This document shows, in pieces, positions 41,060 to 49,596 of a stretch of 64,000 nt of DNA (its first letter is position 1; each line of letters starts with the position of its first letter). A model generated the notes under the pieces. That model worked only from the letters and a program-made list of their open reading frames with translations. It did not search any database and was not told where the DNA came from. The translations under genes and the position numbers were made by a program. This DNA is from DASQFQ01 sp963811595 (GTDB lineage Bacteria > Actinomycetota > Thermoleophilia > Solirubrobacterales > Solirubrobacteraceae). The stretch is from assembly GCA_963811595.1 (NCBI GenBank), contig CAWERW010000016.1, positions 310,001-374,000 on the forward strand, written 5' to 3'.

Positions 41060-43635
41060 CCCGCCGTCACGACCAGCGTGTGGCGCCGGCTCGGATCCGC
41101 GCCGGCCCACACCTCGAGGCCGCGGTTCGTCCCGCGCGTCTCGTAGTCGGTCACGGGGCGCCCGTCGAGCTCGACGGAGGCCACCGTCGAGCCGCGGGGC
41201 AGCGTGTGCCCGATCCGGTAGGTCGCGAGCCGCGCCGCGCGCGTGTCGGTGACCGTGCTGTAGCGCGAGCCGGAGCGCGACGCGAGCACGTCGACCGACC
41301 CGTCGCCGAGGCGGATCTCCTCGCCCGCCACGCTCGGCTGCCCGGGCGGAACCTGCGGCACGACCTCGAGCCAGCGGCGCCCGAGGTGCGGCCGCACGCC
41401 GAGCTGCTGGTGGACGACGCCCCACGCCGTGCCGTAGTGGCCCCAGGCCTGCATGAACATCGACCGGCACGTCCAGCAGCGGGTGATGTTCGGCGCGGTA
41501 CCCACCGTCCCGTCCGGTGCGTAGGAAGGCATGATCTCCGGCATCGCCCCGGGCTGCTCGTCGGGCGTGCCGCCGGTCGCCGGCTGGGAGAACTGCGTCT
41601 CCGCGTTGGCGTCCGTGTAGCGACGCTGCTGCGCGTCGCCGAGGCGCCCGTAGTTGCCCTCGCCCGCGGCCTGGATGCCGGTGTTGAGCGAGAAGATGGC
41701 GAACTCGCCGGTGCCCGTCGGGCCGCCGCCGCAGCCGGTGTGGAAGAGCCCGCGATTGCCGGGCCGCTCGCCGCTGTAGCAGCTGTTCTCGCGCGTGGCG
41801 AGCGCGCGCGAGCCGTTCTCGTAGGCGGCCAGCCCGGGCTCGAACTCGCCGTCGCGGTAGAGCTCGACCTCCATCGGATTGACGCCGATCCAGTGCTTCT
41901 GGTTGAGCTTCACGTCGCCCGGATCGCGCAGCGAGTCCGCGTACTGCTGCTCGCCCTCGATCCACCACGCGTTCTCGAAGCGCGCGGCGAGGCCGTCGGC
42001 CCGCTGCTCCGCGGTGTCGGCCCGCGCGGCCTGGCCGGCGGAGCGCGCCATGTCGGCGAAGTCGTACAGCGCGCGGATGTAGTAGACGCTGTTGTCGAGC
42101 TTCTCCTCGCCCATGCCGGGGCGCTCGACGTTGCCGTTGCCCTCCGGCCAGCCGTCCTCGTCTTCGTCGAGGCGCGTGCGGACGTACTCCAGGTTCCGCC
42201 ACGTGAAGTCGAGCATCTGGTCGCGGAAGCGGTTGTCGCCGGTCCAGCGCCAGATCAGCGCGACGGTGCCCGGGAACTTGACGATCTCGTCCGTGTTGAA
42301 GAAGTACGTGGTGCCGTCGGGCCCGGGCTCGCGCAGGTCCTTGCCGTGCCAGACCGAGCCGTCCGCGACCACCTCGTGCACGACGACGCCCGAGCGGTCG
42401 CTGAGGATGTCGGAGATCTCGCGCACCGCCGTCATGTGGTCCTTGATGACGCCGAACTGGCCGAGCGTCACCGCCGCGTGGGCGGTGTACGAGCCGTCGA
42501 CGGCGAACATCCACGGGTAGTCGGGGAAGCCCGCGCCGATCCAGCGCATGCGCGCCAGCGAGCCCTCGTGGGTCCACTCCTTGCCCTGCTTGGTCCAGCG
42601 GATGTCGAGGTCGGTCGACAGCTGGGAGAGGTCGGCGAGGTTCTGCTTGCCCCAGTCGATCGAGTCCGCCAGGAGCGGGTCGCCGGGCAGTGAGAGCCGC
42701 GTCGAGCGCGCGAGCGCGCGGCGCGAGCGCTGCTTGTCGGCCAGCGCGCCCCGCGGGTCGTCGATGAGGCGGCGGAACTCGCTGCGCGCCTCCGCGGCCG
42801 AGTTCTCCGAGCCCGCCACGGCGATCCACACCGTGGTCGAGCGGTGGCCGTCGACCTTGACGTTGTAGCGGAGCTGCCCGCCCGTGCCGCGGCCGAACGG
42901 GCCGTCGTCGCACTCGCTCGGCATCGGCTCGGGCCTCTGCTCGGCCGTGCACGCGCGGCCGGCGCCGAAGGGGCCGTAGTGGCCGGGTCCGGTCTTGCCG
43001 TTCAGCGGATCGCGGTTGGACCCGACGATCGCCGTGTAGGAGTGCTTGGACGACTCGCCCGGGAGCCGGCCCGTGTCACGGAACACGAGGCGCCGCCCGT
43101 CGAAGGCGCCGCGATCCCGCGCGTTGTCGCTCGCGTTCGGGACGGTCCCGGCGAATCCCCACGGGTACTGCGTCATCAGCTCGGAGTGCGCGTCGACCAT
43201 CACCTTGACGGTCTTCTTGTGCCGCGACGGGTTGGTCAGCTTCAGGCCGATCAGGGCGCCCCGCCGGCCGTCGGGGGCGACGTCGGTGCGCTCGAGCCGG
43301 AGCCCGCTGATCGACGGCAGGTCGTAGCGGACGTAGCCCTGCCCGCTCGTGAACTTGCTCGCCGGGCCGACCCACTGCTTGTCGACGCCGAAGTAGACGG
43401 AGTCGAGCAGCTTCAGCGGGGGCGTGACGATGCCGCCCATCTCGCCGGTGATGTGCCAGCCGTTGGCGTAGAACCGCCCGTCCTGGAACCCGAGCACCTG
43501 CGCCCGGGTGCCGGCCGCGACCTCGCGCCGGTCCTCCAGCCGCTGGCTCACCGACAGCTCTGATGCCGCCTGCGCCGGCCCCGCGGCCAGCGCGGCCAGC
43601 GCGATCCCGAGCCCGACAGAACGCTTGATGCGCAC
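41056..43635 (-). CDS. Secreted six-hairpin glycosidase-like protein
   Basis: The start GTG 43635 follows GGAGGGG by 4 nt and gives 859 residues with a clear signal peptide (MRIKRSVGLGIALAALAAG, cleavage after AQA). A beta-rich N-terminal domain of about 280 residues is followed by an (alpha/alpha)6-like domain with RWTKQGKEWTHEGSLARMR, YPWMFAVDGSYT and EEKLDNSVYYIRALYDF, resembling GH15/GH63/GH78-type glycosidases, and a C-terminal beta domain. Two Cys pairs (CYSGER..CGGG, CWTC) suit an exported protein. Substrate unknown. Confidence 0.75.
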   Translation of the reverse strand: MRIKRSVGLGIALAALAAGPAQAASELSVSQRLEDRREVAAGTRAQVLGFQDGRFYANGWHITGEMGGIVTPPLKLLDSVYFGVDKQWVGPASKFTSGQGYVRYDLPSISGLRLERTDVAPDGRRGALIGLKLTNPSRHKKTVKVMVDAHSELMTQYPWGFAGTVPNASDNARDRGAFDGRRLVFRDTGRLPGESSKHSYTAIVGSNRDPLNGKTGPGHYGPFGAGRACTAEQRPEPMPSECDDGPFGRGTGGQLRYNVKVDGHRSTTVWIAVAGSENSAAEARSEFRRLIDDPRGALADKQRSRRALARSTRLSLPGDPLLADSIDWGKQNLADLSQLSTDLDIRWTKQGKEWTHEGSLARMRWIGAGFPDYPWMFAVDGSYTAHAAVTLGQFGVIKDHMTAVREISDILSDRSGVVVHEVVADGSVWHGKDLREPGPDGTTYFFNTDEIVKFPGTVALIWRWTGDNRFRDQMLDFTWRNLEYVRTRLDEDEDGWPEGNGNVERPGMGEEKLDNSVYYIRALYDFADMARSAGQAARADTAEQRADGLAARFENAWWIEGEQQYADSLRDPGDVKLNQKHWIGVNPMEVELYRDGEFEPGLAAYENGSRALATRENSCYSGERPGNRGLFHTGCGGGPTGTGEFAIFSLNTGIQAAGEGNYGRLGDAQQRRYTDANAETQFSQPATGGTPDEQPGAMPEIMPSYAPDGTVGTAPNITRCWTCRSMFMQAWGHYGTAWGVVHQQLGVRPHLGRRWLEVVPQVPPGQPSVAGEEIRLGDGSVDVLASRSGSRYSTVTDTRAARLATYRIGHTLPRGSTVASVELDGRPVTDYETRGTNRGLEVWAGADPSRRHTLVVTAG

Positions 43636-43674
43636 GTTGCCCCTCCCCCGTCTCCTCACAGCGATACGTCCCGC

Positions 43675-45129
43675 CTACCCGCTCGGGCCGTAGACGACCA
43701 CGTCGATGTCGTAGATGCCGGGGAAGCGGCGCGCCGCCACCCGCCGCACCCGGCCGGCGTACTCGGGCGGCGGCTGCGGGAGGCCGCGGATGTTCGGCAG
43801 CTCCGGCCCGACGACGAAGAGCCGGCGCCCGGCGGCCGCCTGCTGCCACGCGCGCGCCGGCGCGACGGGCTCGAACTCGGCGCCCGCGCGGCGCAGCTCG
43901 ACCGGGCCGGCGTCCGGGTGCTCGCGATCGAAGTTCAGGCGCAGCCCCTCCGCGAGCTCCGGCGCGTCCGAGAAGAACAGCTGCGTCTCGACGTAGGGAT
44001 CGCCCGGGCGCGCGCGGTCGTCGATGAACGCGGCGGCGGCGCGCAGGTCTGGCCGCTGGTTGGTGACGAGGAGGCTCTGCGCCGCGCCGACCAGCAGCCC
44101 CGCCGCGAGCAGCCCGCCCGCCGCGAGCCCGGCGCGGCGAGGCAGCCGCGCGACGAGCCAGCCGAGCAGCAGGCAGACGCCCGGGATCGACGCGGTGAGG
44201 TTGCGCGGGGCGAAGATCCCGGTGCCGACCGCGCTGTACAGGAGGAGCCCGAGCGGCGTGGCGACCGCGAGGGCGAGCAGCAGGGCCGGGCCGGAGGCCC
44301 ATTCGGGGGCGCGCCGCGCGCGCACCGACGCGGCCGCCAGCACCACCCCGCCGGCCACCAACAGCCCCAGCCCGGCCACCCCGGGCAGGTCGCGCACGGG
44401 CACGTACGGGTGGCAGCAGAGCTGGCGGCCGAGCGCCTCCGTCACCGAGCGCAGCGTCACCGGGTAGAAGGCGCCGATCACGGTCGCGCTCGCGTCGCGC
44501 TGCTGCTCGACGAGCAGCGGCACCCATGGGAGGTAGGCGACCGCGGCGACACCCGTCGCGATCAGCAGCGGCCGCCGGTCCTCGGGGCGCGCGAGCAGGA
44601 ACCACGCCGCCTGCGCCGCGAGCACGAACACCGCCGTGTAGTGCGAGTACATCGCCGCGCAGACCGCGATCCCGTACAGCACCCACGAGCGCCGCAGCCC
44701 CGCCACCGTGGAGAGCACCACGAAGAACGCCAGCGTCGCGTACGCGCGCCCCTCGGTCCCGTAGAAGAGCACGAACGGGCTGAGCGTCCACAGCGCCGCC
44801 GCCCACACGCCGGCGCCCGCGCCCGCCGCGAGGCGGCCCGCCGCGTAGACGAGCGGCACGGTCGCCGCGCCCAGCAGCACGGACGGCAGCCGCAGCCACA
44901 CCTCCGGATCGCCGAGCGCCGAGCTCAGCTCCGCGAGCACGTAGTACAGCGGCGGGTTGTCCTCGATCCCGCCGTAGGCGACGTGGTGGACCACGTCGCG
45001 CACGCCTCCGCGCGCGAGGTCGGCGTAGGTGAACAGCTCGTCGCCGAACAGGCTCTGGCCCATGCCCACCACGCGCATGACCAGCGCGGCCGCGGTGAGC
45101 AGCCCGACGATGACGAGGTCTCGTCTCAA
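43675..45129 (-). CDS. GT-C-type membrane glycosyltransferase (ArnT/PMT-like)
   Basis: The 484-residue protein starts with TTG overlapping the ApbE stop (TTGA). About eleven membrane segments are followed by a soluble C-terminal part of about 110 residues. The first loop has GQSLFGDELFTYADLARGG, with the acidic pair typical of GT-C catalytic sites, and DNPPLYYVLAEL is a family landmark. It would transfer a sugar from a polyprenyl carrier at the outer face of the membrane. Confidence 0.85.
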   Translation of the reverse strand: MRRDLVIVGLLTAAALVMRVVGMGQSLFGDELFTYADLARGGVRDVVHHVAYGGIEDNPPLYYVLAELSSALGDPEVWLRLPSVLLGAATVPLVYAAGRLAAGAGAGVWAAALWTLSPFVLFYGTEGRAYATLAFFVVLSTVAGLRRSWVLYGIAVCAAMYSHYTAVFVLAAQAAWFLLARPEDRRPLLIATGVAAVAYLPWVPLLVEQQRDASATVIGAFYPVTLRSVTEALGRQLCCHPYVPVRDLPGVAGLGLLVAGGVVLAAASVRARRAPEWASGPALLLALAVATPLGLLLYSAVGTGIFAPRNLTASIPGVCLLLGWLVARLPRRAGLAAGGLLAAGLLVGAAQSLLVTNQRPDLRAAAAFIDDRARPGDPYVETQLFFSDAPELAEGLRLNFDREHPDAGPVELRRAGAEFEPVAPARAWQQAAAGRRLFVVGPELPNIRGLPQPPPEYAGRVRRVAARRFPGIYDIDVVVYGPSG

Positions 45130-45824
45130 GCCAGCGGCACCCGCAACCGGGCGAGGCCCGGGGTGCTCAGCACGTCGCCGTCGTCCAGCACCGTCATCGC
45201 GTCACAGCCTCTCAGCCGCGCCGTCCACGCCGGGCCGCGGGCGCCCATCGCGAACGCGGCGGTGGCGTACGCGTCGGCGGTCCCCAGCGAGCGCCCGACC
45301 ACCGTCACCGAGAGCGCGCCCCGCGCCGGCCCGCCGCCGACCGGGTCGAGCACGTGATCGCCGCGCTCGTAGGCGCCCGACGTCGCGACCGCCGCGTCGG
45401 TCACGGCCAGCGCCGCGCACAGCTCGCTGACCCGCCGCGGGTGCCGCACCCCGACCCGCCACGGCCCGCCGCGCACCAGCACGTCGCCGCCCGCGTCGAT
45501 GCAGAACGGGCCCTCGAGCAGCGCCGCCGCACGGTCGACCGCCCAGCCCTTGACGAGCCCGCTGGGATCGAGCGAGCCGCCCGCCCGCGCGTCGAAGTAG
45601 CCGCCGGTCGCGACGCGCAGCCGCTCGCAGCGCGCCAGCACGGCGCGCACGTCCGGGTGCGCGTCGCGCGGCGCCAGCTCGCCGCGGTCGATCCGGCTCA
45701 CCTCGGAGTCCTCGCGGAACGGGCTGAAGCGCGCGTCGACCTCGCGCAGCCACGCGAAGACGCGCTCCTCCCCCGCCGAGCACAGCACCGTCACCGGCAT
45801 CCCCATGACGTGCTCAGTCGACAC
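45126..45824 (-). CDS. apbE: FAD:protein FMN transferase
   Basis: This 232-residue ApbE-family protein (MSTEHVMGMPVTVLCS) has FSPFREDSEVSRIDRGE, the core motif LDPSGLVKGWAVDRAA, IDAGGDVLVRGGPW and the metal-site region TADAYATAAFAMG. It attaches FMN covalently to a Thr in FMN-binding domains. It is short, without an obvious lipoprotein signal, so it may act in the cytoplasm or be anchored otherwise. Its likely substrate is encoded directly upstream in the same operon. Confidence 0.9.
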   Translation of the reverse strand: MSTEHVMGMPVTVLCSAGEERVFAWLREVDARFSPFREDSEVSRIDRGELAPRDAHPDVRAVLARCERLRVATGGYFDARAGGSLDPSGLVKGWAVDRAAALLEGPFCIDAGGDVLVRGGPWRVGVRHPRRVSELCAALAVTDAAVATSGAYERGDHVLDPVGGGPARGALSVTVVGRSLGTADAYATAAFAMGARGPAWTARLRGCDAMTVLDDGDVLSTPGLARLRVPLA

Positions 45825-46245
45825 GCGCCGCCTCGATCGCCGCCGCCAGCGACTCGCGCCAGCTCTCGCTCGTGTAGGTCGCGCCGGTCACGACGTCGAT
45901 CTCCGCGCTGCCCGCCTCGAGCGCCTCGCGCCGCAGCACCGGCTCAGCGCGCTTGTTGAGCGCGTTCGTGTGCGCGTCGCTGCCGGTCAGGTAGAGCGTT
46001 CGCACGTCGACGAGCCGCCCCTCGTGCACCCACGCCTGGACCTGGATGGTGGAGAACGGCGTGGTCAGCAGCGGCCCGCGCCCCGACAGCGTCCCCGGCG
46101 GGTGCGGGCGCGGCGTCGGCGTGGCCGCGACCGGCCGGCGCAGCGCCGAGTTGGGGTTGAACGTGGTCGGCGGGCGCGTGTCGTAGGCGGCCAGCAGCAC
46201 GACGGCGACGGCGGTGACCACGAGCGCGGCGACGGCGCGGCGCAT
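45814..46245 (-). CDS. Membrane-anchored FMN-binding domain protein
   Basis: The protein has 143 residues from ATG 46245, which overlaps the reductase stop (TGATG). A single N-terminal membrane segment (AVAALVVTAVAVVLLAAY) precedes a Pro-rich linker and an FMN_bind domain ending DVVTGATYTSESWRESL. The second Thr of TGAT is the expected flavinylation site. It would carry covalent FMN on the outer face of the membrane and take electrons from the neighbouring transmembrane reductase. Confidence 0.88.
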   Translation of the reverse strand: MRRAVAALVVTAVAVVLLAAYDTRPPTTFNPNSALRRPVAATPTPRPHPPGTLSGRGPLLTTPFSTIQVQAWVHEGRLVDVRTLYLTGSDAHTNALNKRAEPVLRREALEAGSAEIDVVTGATYTSESWRESLAAAIEAARVD

Positions 46246-47573
46246 CAGTACGCGAACCGCTCGGTGTAGATGTGGCGCCGCGACACGCCTGAGCGCGCCA
46301 GGCTCGCCCGCGTCGCCTCGGTCATCGCGGGCGGCCCGCAGACGTAGACGTCGCGCAGCGCGATGTCGGGCACGAGCCGCTGGAGCTGCTCGGGCGAGAG
46401 CGAGTCGGCCTCGCGGTGGTCGCCGAACACGTAGTGCAGCTCCGCCCCGCGCCGCCGCACCAGGGCCTCGAGCTCGTCGCGCAGGATCACGTCCTCCTCC
46501 GCCAGCGCGCGGTAGACGACCGCGATGTCGCCCGGCTCGCCGGGCATGTCCTCGAGCAGCGCGCGGATCGGCGTGATCCCCACCCCGCCGGCGATCAGCG
46601 CCACCCGCGGCCGCCGCCGGGCCGCGGTCGTGAACGCCCCGAACGGGCCCTCGGCGATCACCCGCGTGCCCGGCGGGATCGCGCGCAGGCGCGCCGTGAA
46701 GTCGCCCAGCCCCTTGACCGTGATCCGCAGCCGCCGCCCGTCGGGCGCCGCCGACAGCGAGAACGGGTGCGCCTCCCACCAGCGGTCGCGGGTCAGGAAG
46801 CGCCAGGTGAAGAACTGGCCCGCGCGCGCGTTGAGCCGCTCCAGCCGCGCACCGCCGATCTCGATCGAGACGACGCCCGGCCCCTCGTCGACCACCCGCT
46901 CGACCCGCAGCCGGTGCCACAGGCTGCGCACCACCGGCACGCCGAGCCGGAACACGACGAGCACCGCCAGCGTGATCACGTAGAGCGAGATCCAGTACGC
47001 GCGCGCCGCCGGCTCGCCGACGAAGTCGGTGCCGGTCGCGAGCTGGTGGCTGAACGCGAGCGCCACGCCCAGGTAGGCGTAGAGGTGCACGAAGTACCAG
47101 CTCTCATAGCGCAGCTTGCGGCGCGCGACCGCCACCGAGCTGACCACCACGCCGAGCAGGATCACGAGCCCGGCGATCGCCGTGATCACGCCGGGATAGC
47201 CCTCGATCAGCTTCTGCAGCTCCTCGAGCAGCGTCAGCCGGTCCGCGAGCGCGTAGCCGACCGTGATGAGCGCCGCGTGCCCGACGAGCAGCGTCACGCA
47301 GGCGAAGCCGTTGAGCCGGTGCAGTCGCGTCAGCCGCTCGAAGCCCGCCAGCCGCTCGATCACCGGCAGCCGCGCGAGCAGCAGCAGCTCGACGAGCACG
47401 AGGTAGGCGCCGAGCAGCCCGGCGATCCTTCCCACCCCGACGAGGAAGCTCGCGGTGTCGTCCACGTCCTGCACGCCGCCCGAGCGCCACCACAGGCTCA
47501 CGACCACGATCGCGTTCGCCGGCACGAGGAGCGCCAGCCCCCAGGCGGCGATCCTCCCCCAGGTTCCGCGCAC
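46245..47573 (-). CDS. Ferric-reductase-like transmembrane oxidoreductase with FNR domain
   Basis: This 442-residue protein from GTG 47573 has six membrane helices with paired His residues (LHRLNGFACVTLLVGHAAL and FVHLYAYLGVALAFSHQL) that should hold two b-type hemes, then an FAD-binding segment (AHPFSLSAAPDG) and NAD(P)-binding parts (LIAGGVGITPIRALLED, YVCGPPAMTE). It would pass electrons from cytosolic NAD(P)H across the membrane. With the FMN_bind and ApbE genes it forms a known type of flavin-based extracytosolic electron transfer module. Confidence 0.9.
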   Translation of the reverse strand: MRGTWGRIAAWGLALLVPANAIVVVSLWWRSGGVQDVDDTASFLVGVGRIAGLLGAYLVLVELLLLARLPVIERLAGFERLTRLHRLNGFACVTLLVGHAALITVGYALADRLTLLEELQKLIEGYPGVITAIAGLVILLGVVVSSVAVARRKLRYESWYFVHLYAYLGVALAFSHQLATGTDFVGEPAARAYWISLYVITLAVLVVFRLGVPVVRSLWHRLRVERVVDEGPGVVSIEIGGARLERLNARAGQFFTWRFLTRDRWWEAHPFSLSAAPDGRRLRITVKGLGDFTARLRAIPPGTRVIAEGPFGAFTTAARRRPRVALIAGGVGITPIRALLEDMPGEPGDIAVVYRALAEEDVILRDELEALVRRRGAELHYVFGDHREADSLSPEQLQRLVPDIALRDVYVCGPPAMTEATRASLARSGVSRRHIYTERFAY

Positions 47574-47594
47574 GGGTGGAAGGATGCCAGCCCC

Positions 47595-48431
47595 GTGACG
47601 CTGCGCCTGCCCGATCACTGGCTGTGGGACTTCTGGTTCGCGCGCGACGGCGAGGACGTCCACGTCTTCTACCTGCAGGCCCCGCGCTCGCTGGGCGACC
47701 CCGAGCTGCGCCACCACAACGCGACGATCGGCCACGCGCGCTCGCGCGACCTGCGCCGCTGGGAGGTGCTCGACGACGCGCTCGGCCCTGGCCCCGCCGG
47801 CGCGTTCGACGACCGCGCGACGTGGACGGGCAGCGTGATCCGCCACGACCGGCGCTGGCACCTCTTCTACACCGGCGTGTCGCACGCCGGCGCGCGGCAG
47901 CGGATCGGCGTCGCCACGTCGTGCGACCTGCTGACCTGGGAGCGCGGCGACCTGGTCCTCGAGGCCGACGCCCGCTGGTACGACGCCGAGCACTGGCGCG
48001 ACCCGCTCGTCGCCTGGGACCCGGAGCGCGAGCGCTTCGACATGCTCGTGTGCGCCAAGCACGAGGGCCGCGGCATCGCCGGCTACGCCCACTCGCCCGA
48101 CCTCCGCGCGTGGACCGTCGCACCGCCCATCTCCGAGCCGACCGAGCACTTCCACCTCGAGGTCCCCCAGCTCGCGCGCCTCGACGGCGCCTGGCGGCTG
48201 ATCTTCTCCGACGACCGGGCCGGCTCCGGCATCCACTACCTGTCCGCGCCCGCGCGCCTCGGCCCGTACCCGGCCGCGAGCCGCGACCTGCTGCCCGGCG
48301 CCCGGCCGCGCCATCACTACGCGGGCCGGTTGTTCGAGGGCGCGCTGTTCGCCTGGGTGATGGACGACGAGGAGGGCGTGTTCGTGGGCGAGCTCAGCGA
48401 TCCGATCCCGGTCCCGCCGCTCTCGCTATAG
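47595..48431 (+). CDS. Five-bladed beta-propeller glycosidase-like protein (GH32/43/68-like)
   Basis: This 278-residue protein starts with GTG 47595 (MTLRLPDHWLWDFWF). Blade repeats with Asp/Glu at typical positions are seen: DFWFARDGEDVHVFYLQAP, GSVIRHDRRWHLFYTG, WRDPLVAWDPERERFDMLV and HFHLEVPQLARLDG. These match GH32/GH68/GH43 propellers, with Asp (DFWF), Asp (WRDP) and Glu (LEVPQ) as the likely catalytic triad. It is shorter than invertases and has no signal peptide, so it is cytoplasmic. Sucrose-like or arabinose-containing substrates are possible. Confidence 0.72.
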   Translation: MTLRLPDHWLWDFWFARDGEDVHVFYLQAPRSLGDPELRHHNATIGHARSRDLRRWEVLDDALGPGPAGAFDDRATWTGSVIRHDRRWHLFYTGVSHAGARQRIGVATSCDLLTWERGDLVLEADARWYDAEHWRDPLVAWDPERERFDMLVCAKHEGRGIAGYAHSPDLRAWTVAPPISEPTEHFHLEVPQLARLDGAWRLIFSDDRAGSGIHYLSAPARLGPYPAASRDLLPGARPRHHYAGRLFEGALFAWVMDDEEGVFVGELSDPIPVPPLSL

Positions 48432-49592
48432 CCACGCGGGGCGCCCGTCCCAGTCGTTCTCGAGCGCCCAGCGCGCGCCGACGGTCCAGGCCTGGACGAG
48501 GTTGGTGAGCCGCGCCGGCTCGAGCTCGCCCGCGTGCGTGACCGCGTAGAGCTCGGGCGCGTGCCCGAGCCGGTCGAGCGCCTCGAGCACGCCGGAGCGC
48601 ACCCGCTCGGCGTCCTCGTCGCGGCCGGCGGCGCGCAGGCCGCCCCAGCCGAGCCAGCAGTCGAACGGCCAGATCGACCCGCGGTGGTACGACTGCGCGT
48701 CGAACACCGGCATCGAGCTCGCGAGCGTCCGCAGGCCGAACGGGGTGAGGACGTCGGGCTCGCACATCCGCGCCGCCACCGCGTCGCGGTGGGGCTCGGT
48801 CAAGGCGCCGCTCCACAGCAGCCAGCCGAGCTGCGATCCGGGCCCGGGGACGGCGAGGCCGTCGCCCTCGAGCGCCATCACGCCGGGACCGAAGTCGGCC
48901 GCGAGCCGCGCGGCGAGCGCCTCCGCGCGCCGCTCCCACGCCTCCTCGCCCGACAGCGCCGTGAGCGCCCGCAACGCCGCGTAGGCGACCGCCTGCACGT
49001 CGGCGTCGGCGAGCGGGGCGAGCGGCGTCGAGCCGTCGGGCCGCACGATGCCGGCGCGGTCGCGGTCCTCGCTCGCCGGGCCCATGACGTCGCGCCAGCC
49101 CTGCTGGCTCAGCCCGCCCGAATGCTCGCGCGGCCCGTAGCGGACGAGCCCGCCGCCGTCGACCAGCGCCTGCTCGAGCCATGCGCCGGCGGCCCGCCAG
49201 GCGGGCTCGAGCTCGGCGCTCAGCACGTCGTCACCGAGCGCGGCGAGCACGACCAGGAACCACGGCGTCGAGTCGGCCGAGCCGTAGTAGCGCAGCTCCC
49301 CGTCGCGCACCGGCCAGTCGTGCTTGGTGTGCCACGCGGTCGCCTGCGGCCGCCACTCGTGGAGGATCTTGCCCGGCTGCTCGTCGACCTCCGGGTCGTC
49401 GCGCTGCCCCTGCAGCGCGGCGAGCGCGCGCAGCGTCGCCGCCGCCACCTCGGGCCGCGCGGGCAGCACCTGCAGTGCGGTGATCAGCGAGTCGCGGCCG
49501 AACAGCGCGTGGTAGCGCCCCGGATCGCCCTCGGCGACCGGGGGCGTCGACGCGTAGACCCAGCCCTCCTCGGAGAGGAGCTCGTCGAGCAC
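48426..49592 (-). CDS. Amylo-alpha-1,6-glucosidase/GH63-like glycosidase
   Basis: The protein has 388 residues from GTG 49592 (MLDELLSEEGW), just after the GH13 stop; a TTG at 49613 is also possible. RYHALFGRDSLITALQVL, HEWRPQATAWHTKHDWP, YYGSADSTPWFLVVL and QSYHRGSIWPFDCWLGWGG are typical of the (alpha/alpha)6 glycogen-debranching/GH63-type family. It lacks the N-terminal domain of larger relatives. It is co-transcribed with the GH13 glucosidase and acts on the same alpha-glucans or glucosides, presumably in the cytoplasm. Confidence 0.8.
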   Translation of the reverse strand: MLDELLSEEGWVYASTPPVAEGDPGRYHALFGRDSLITALQVLPARPEVAAATLRALAALQGQRDDPEVDEQPGKILHEWRPQATAWHTKHDWPVRDGELRYYGSADSTPWFLVVLAALGDDVLSAELEPAWRAAGAWLEQALVDGGGLVRYGPREHSGGLSQQGWRDVMGPASEDRDRAGIVRPDGSTPLAPLADADVQAVAYAALRALTALSGEEAWERRAEALAARLAADFGPGVMALEGDGLAVPGPGSQLGWLLWSGALTEPHRDAVAARMCEPDVLTPFGLRTLASSMPVFDAQSYHRGSIWPFDCWLGWGGLRAAGRDEDAERVRSGVLEALDRLGHAPELYAVTHAGELEPARLTNLVQAWTVGARWALENDWDGRPAWL

Positions 49593-49596
49593 GGGG

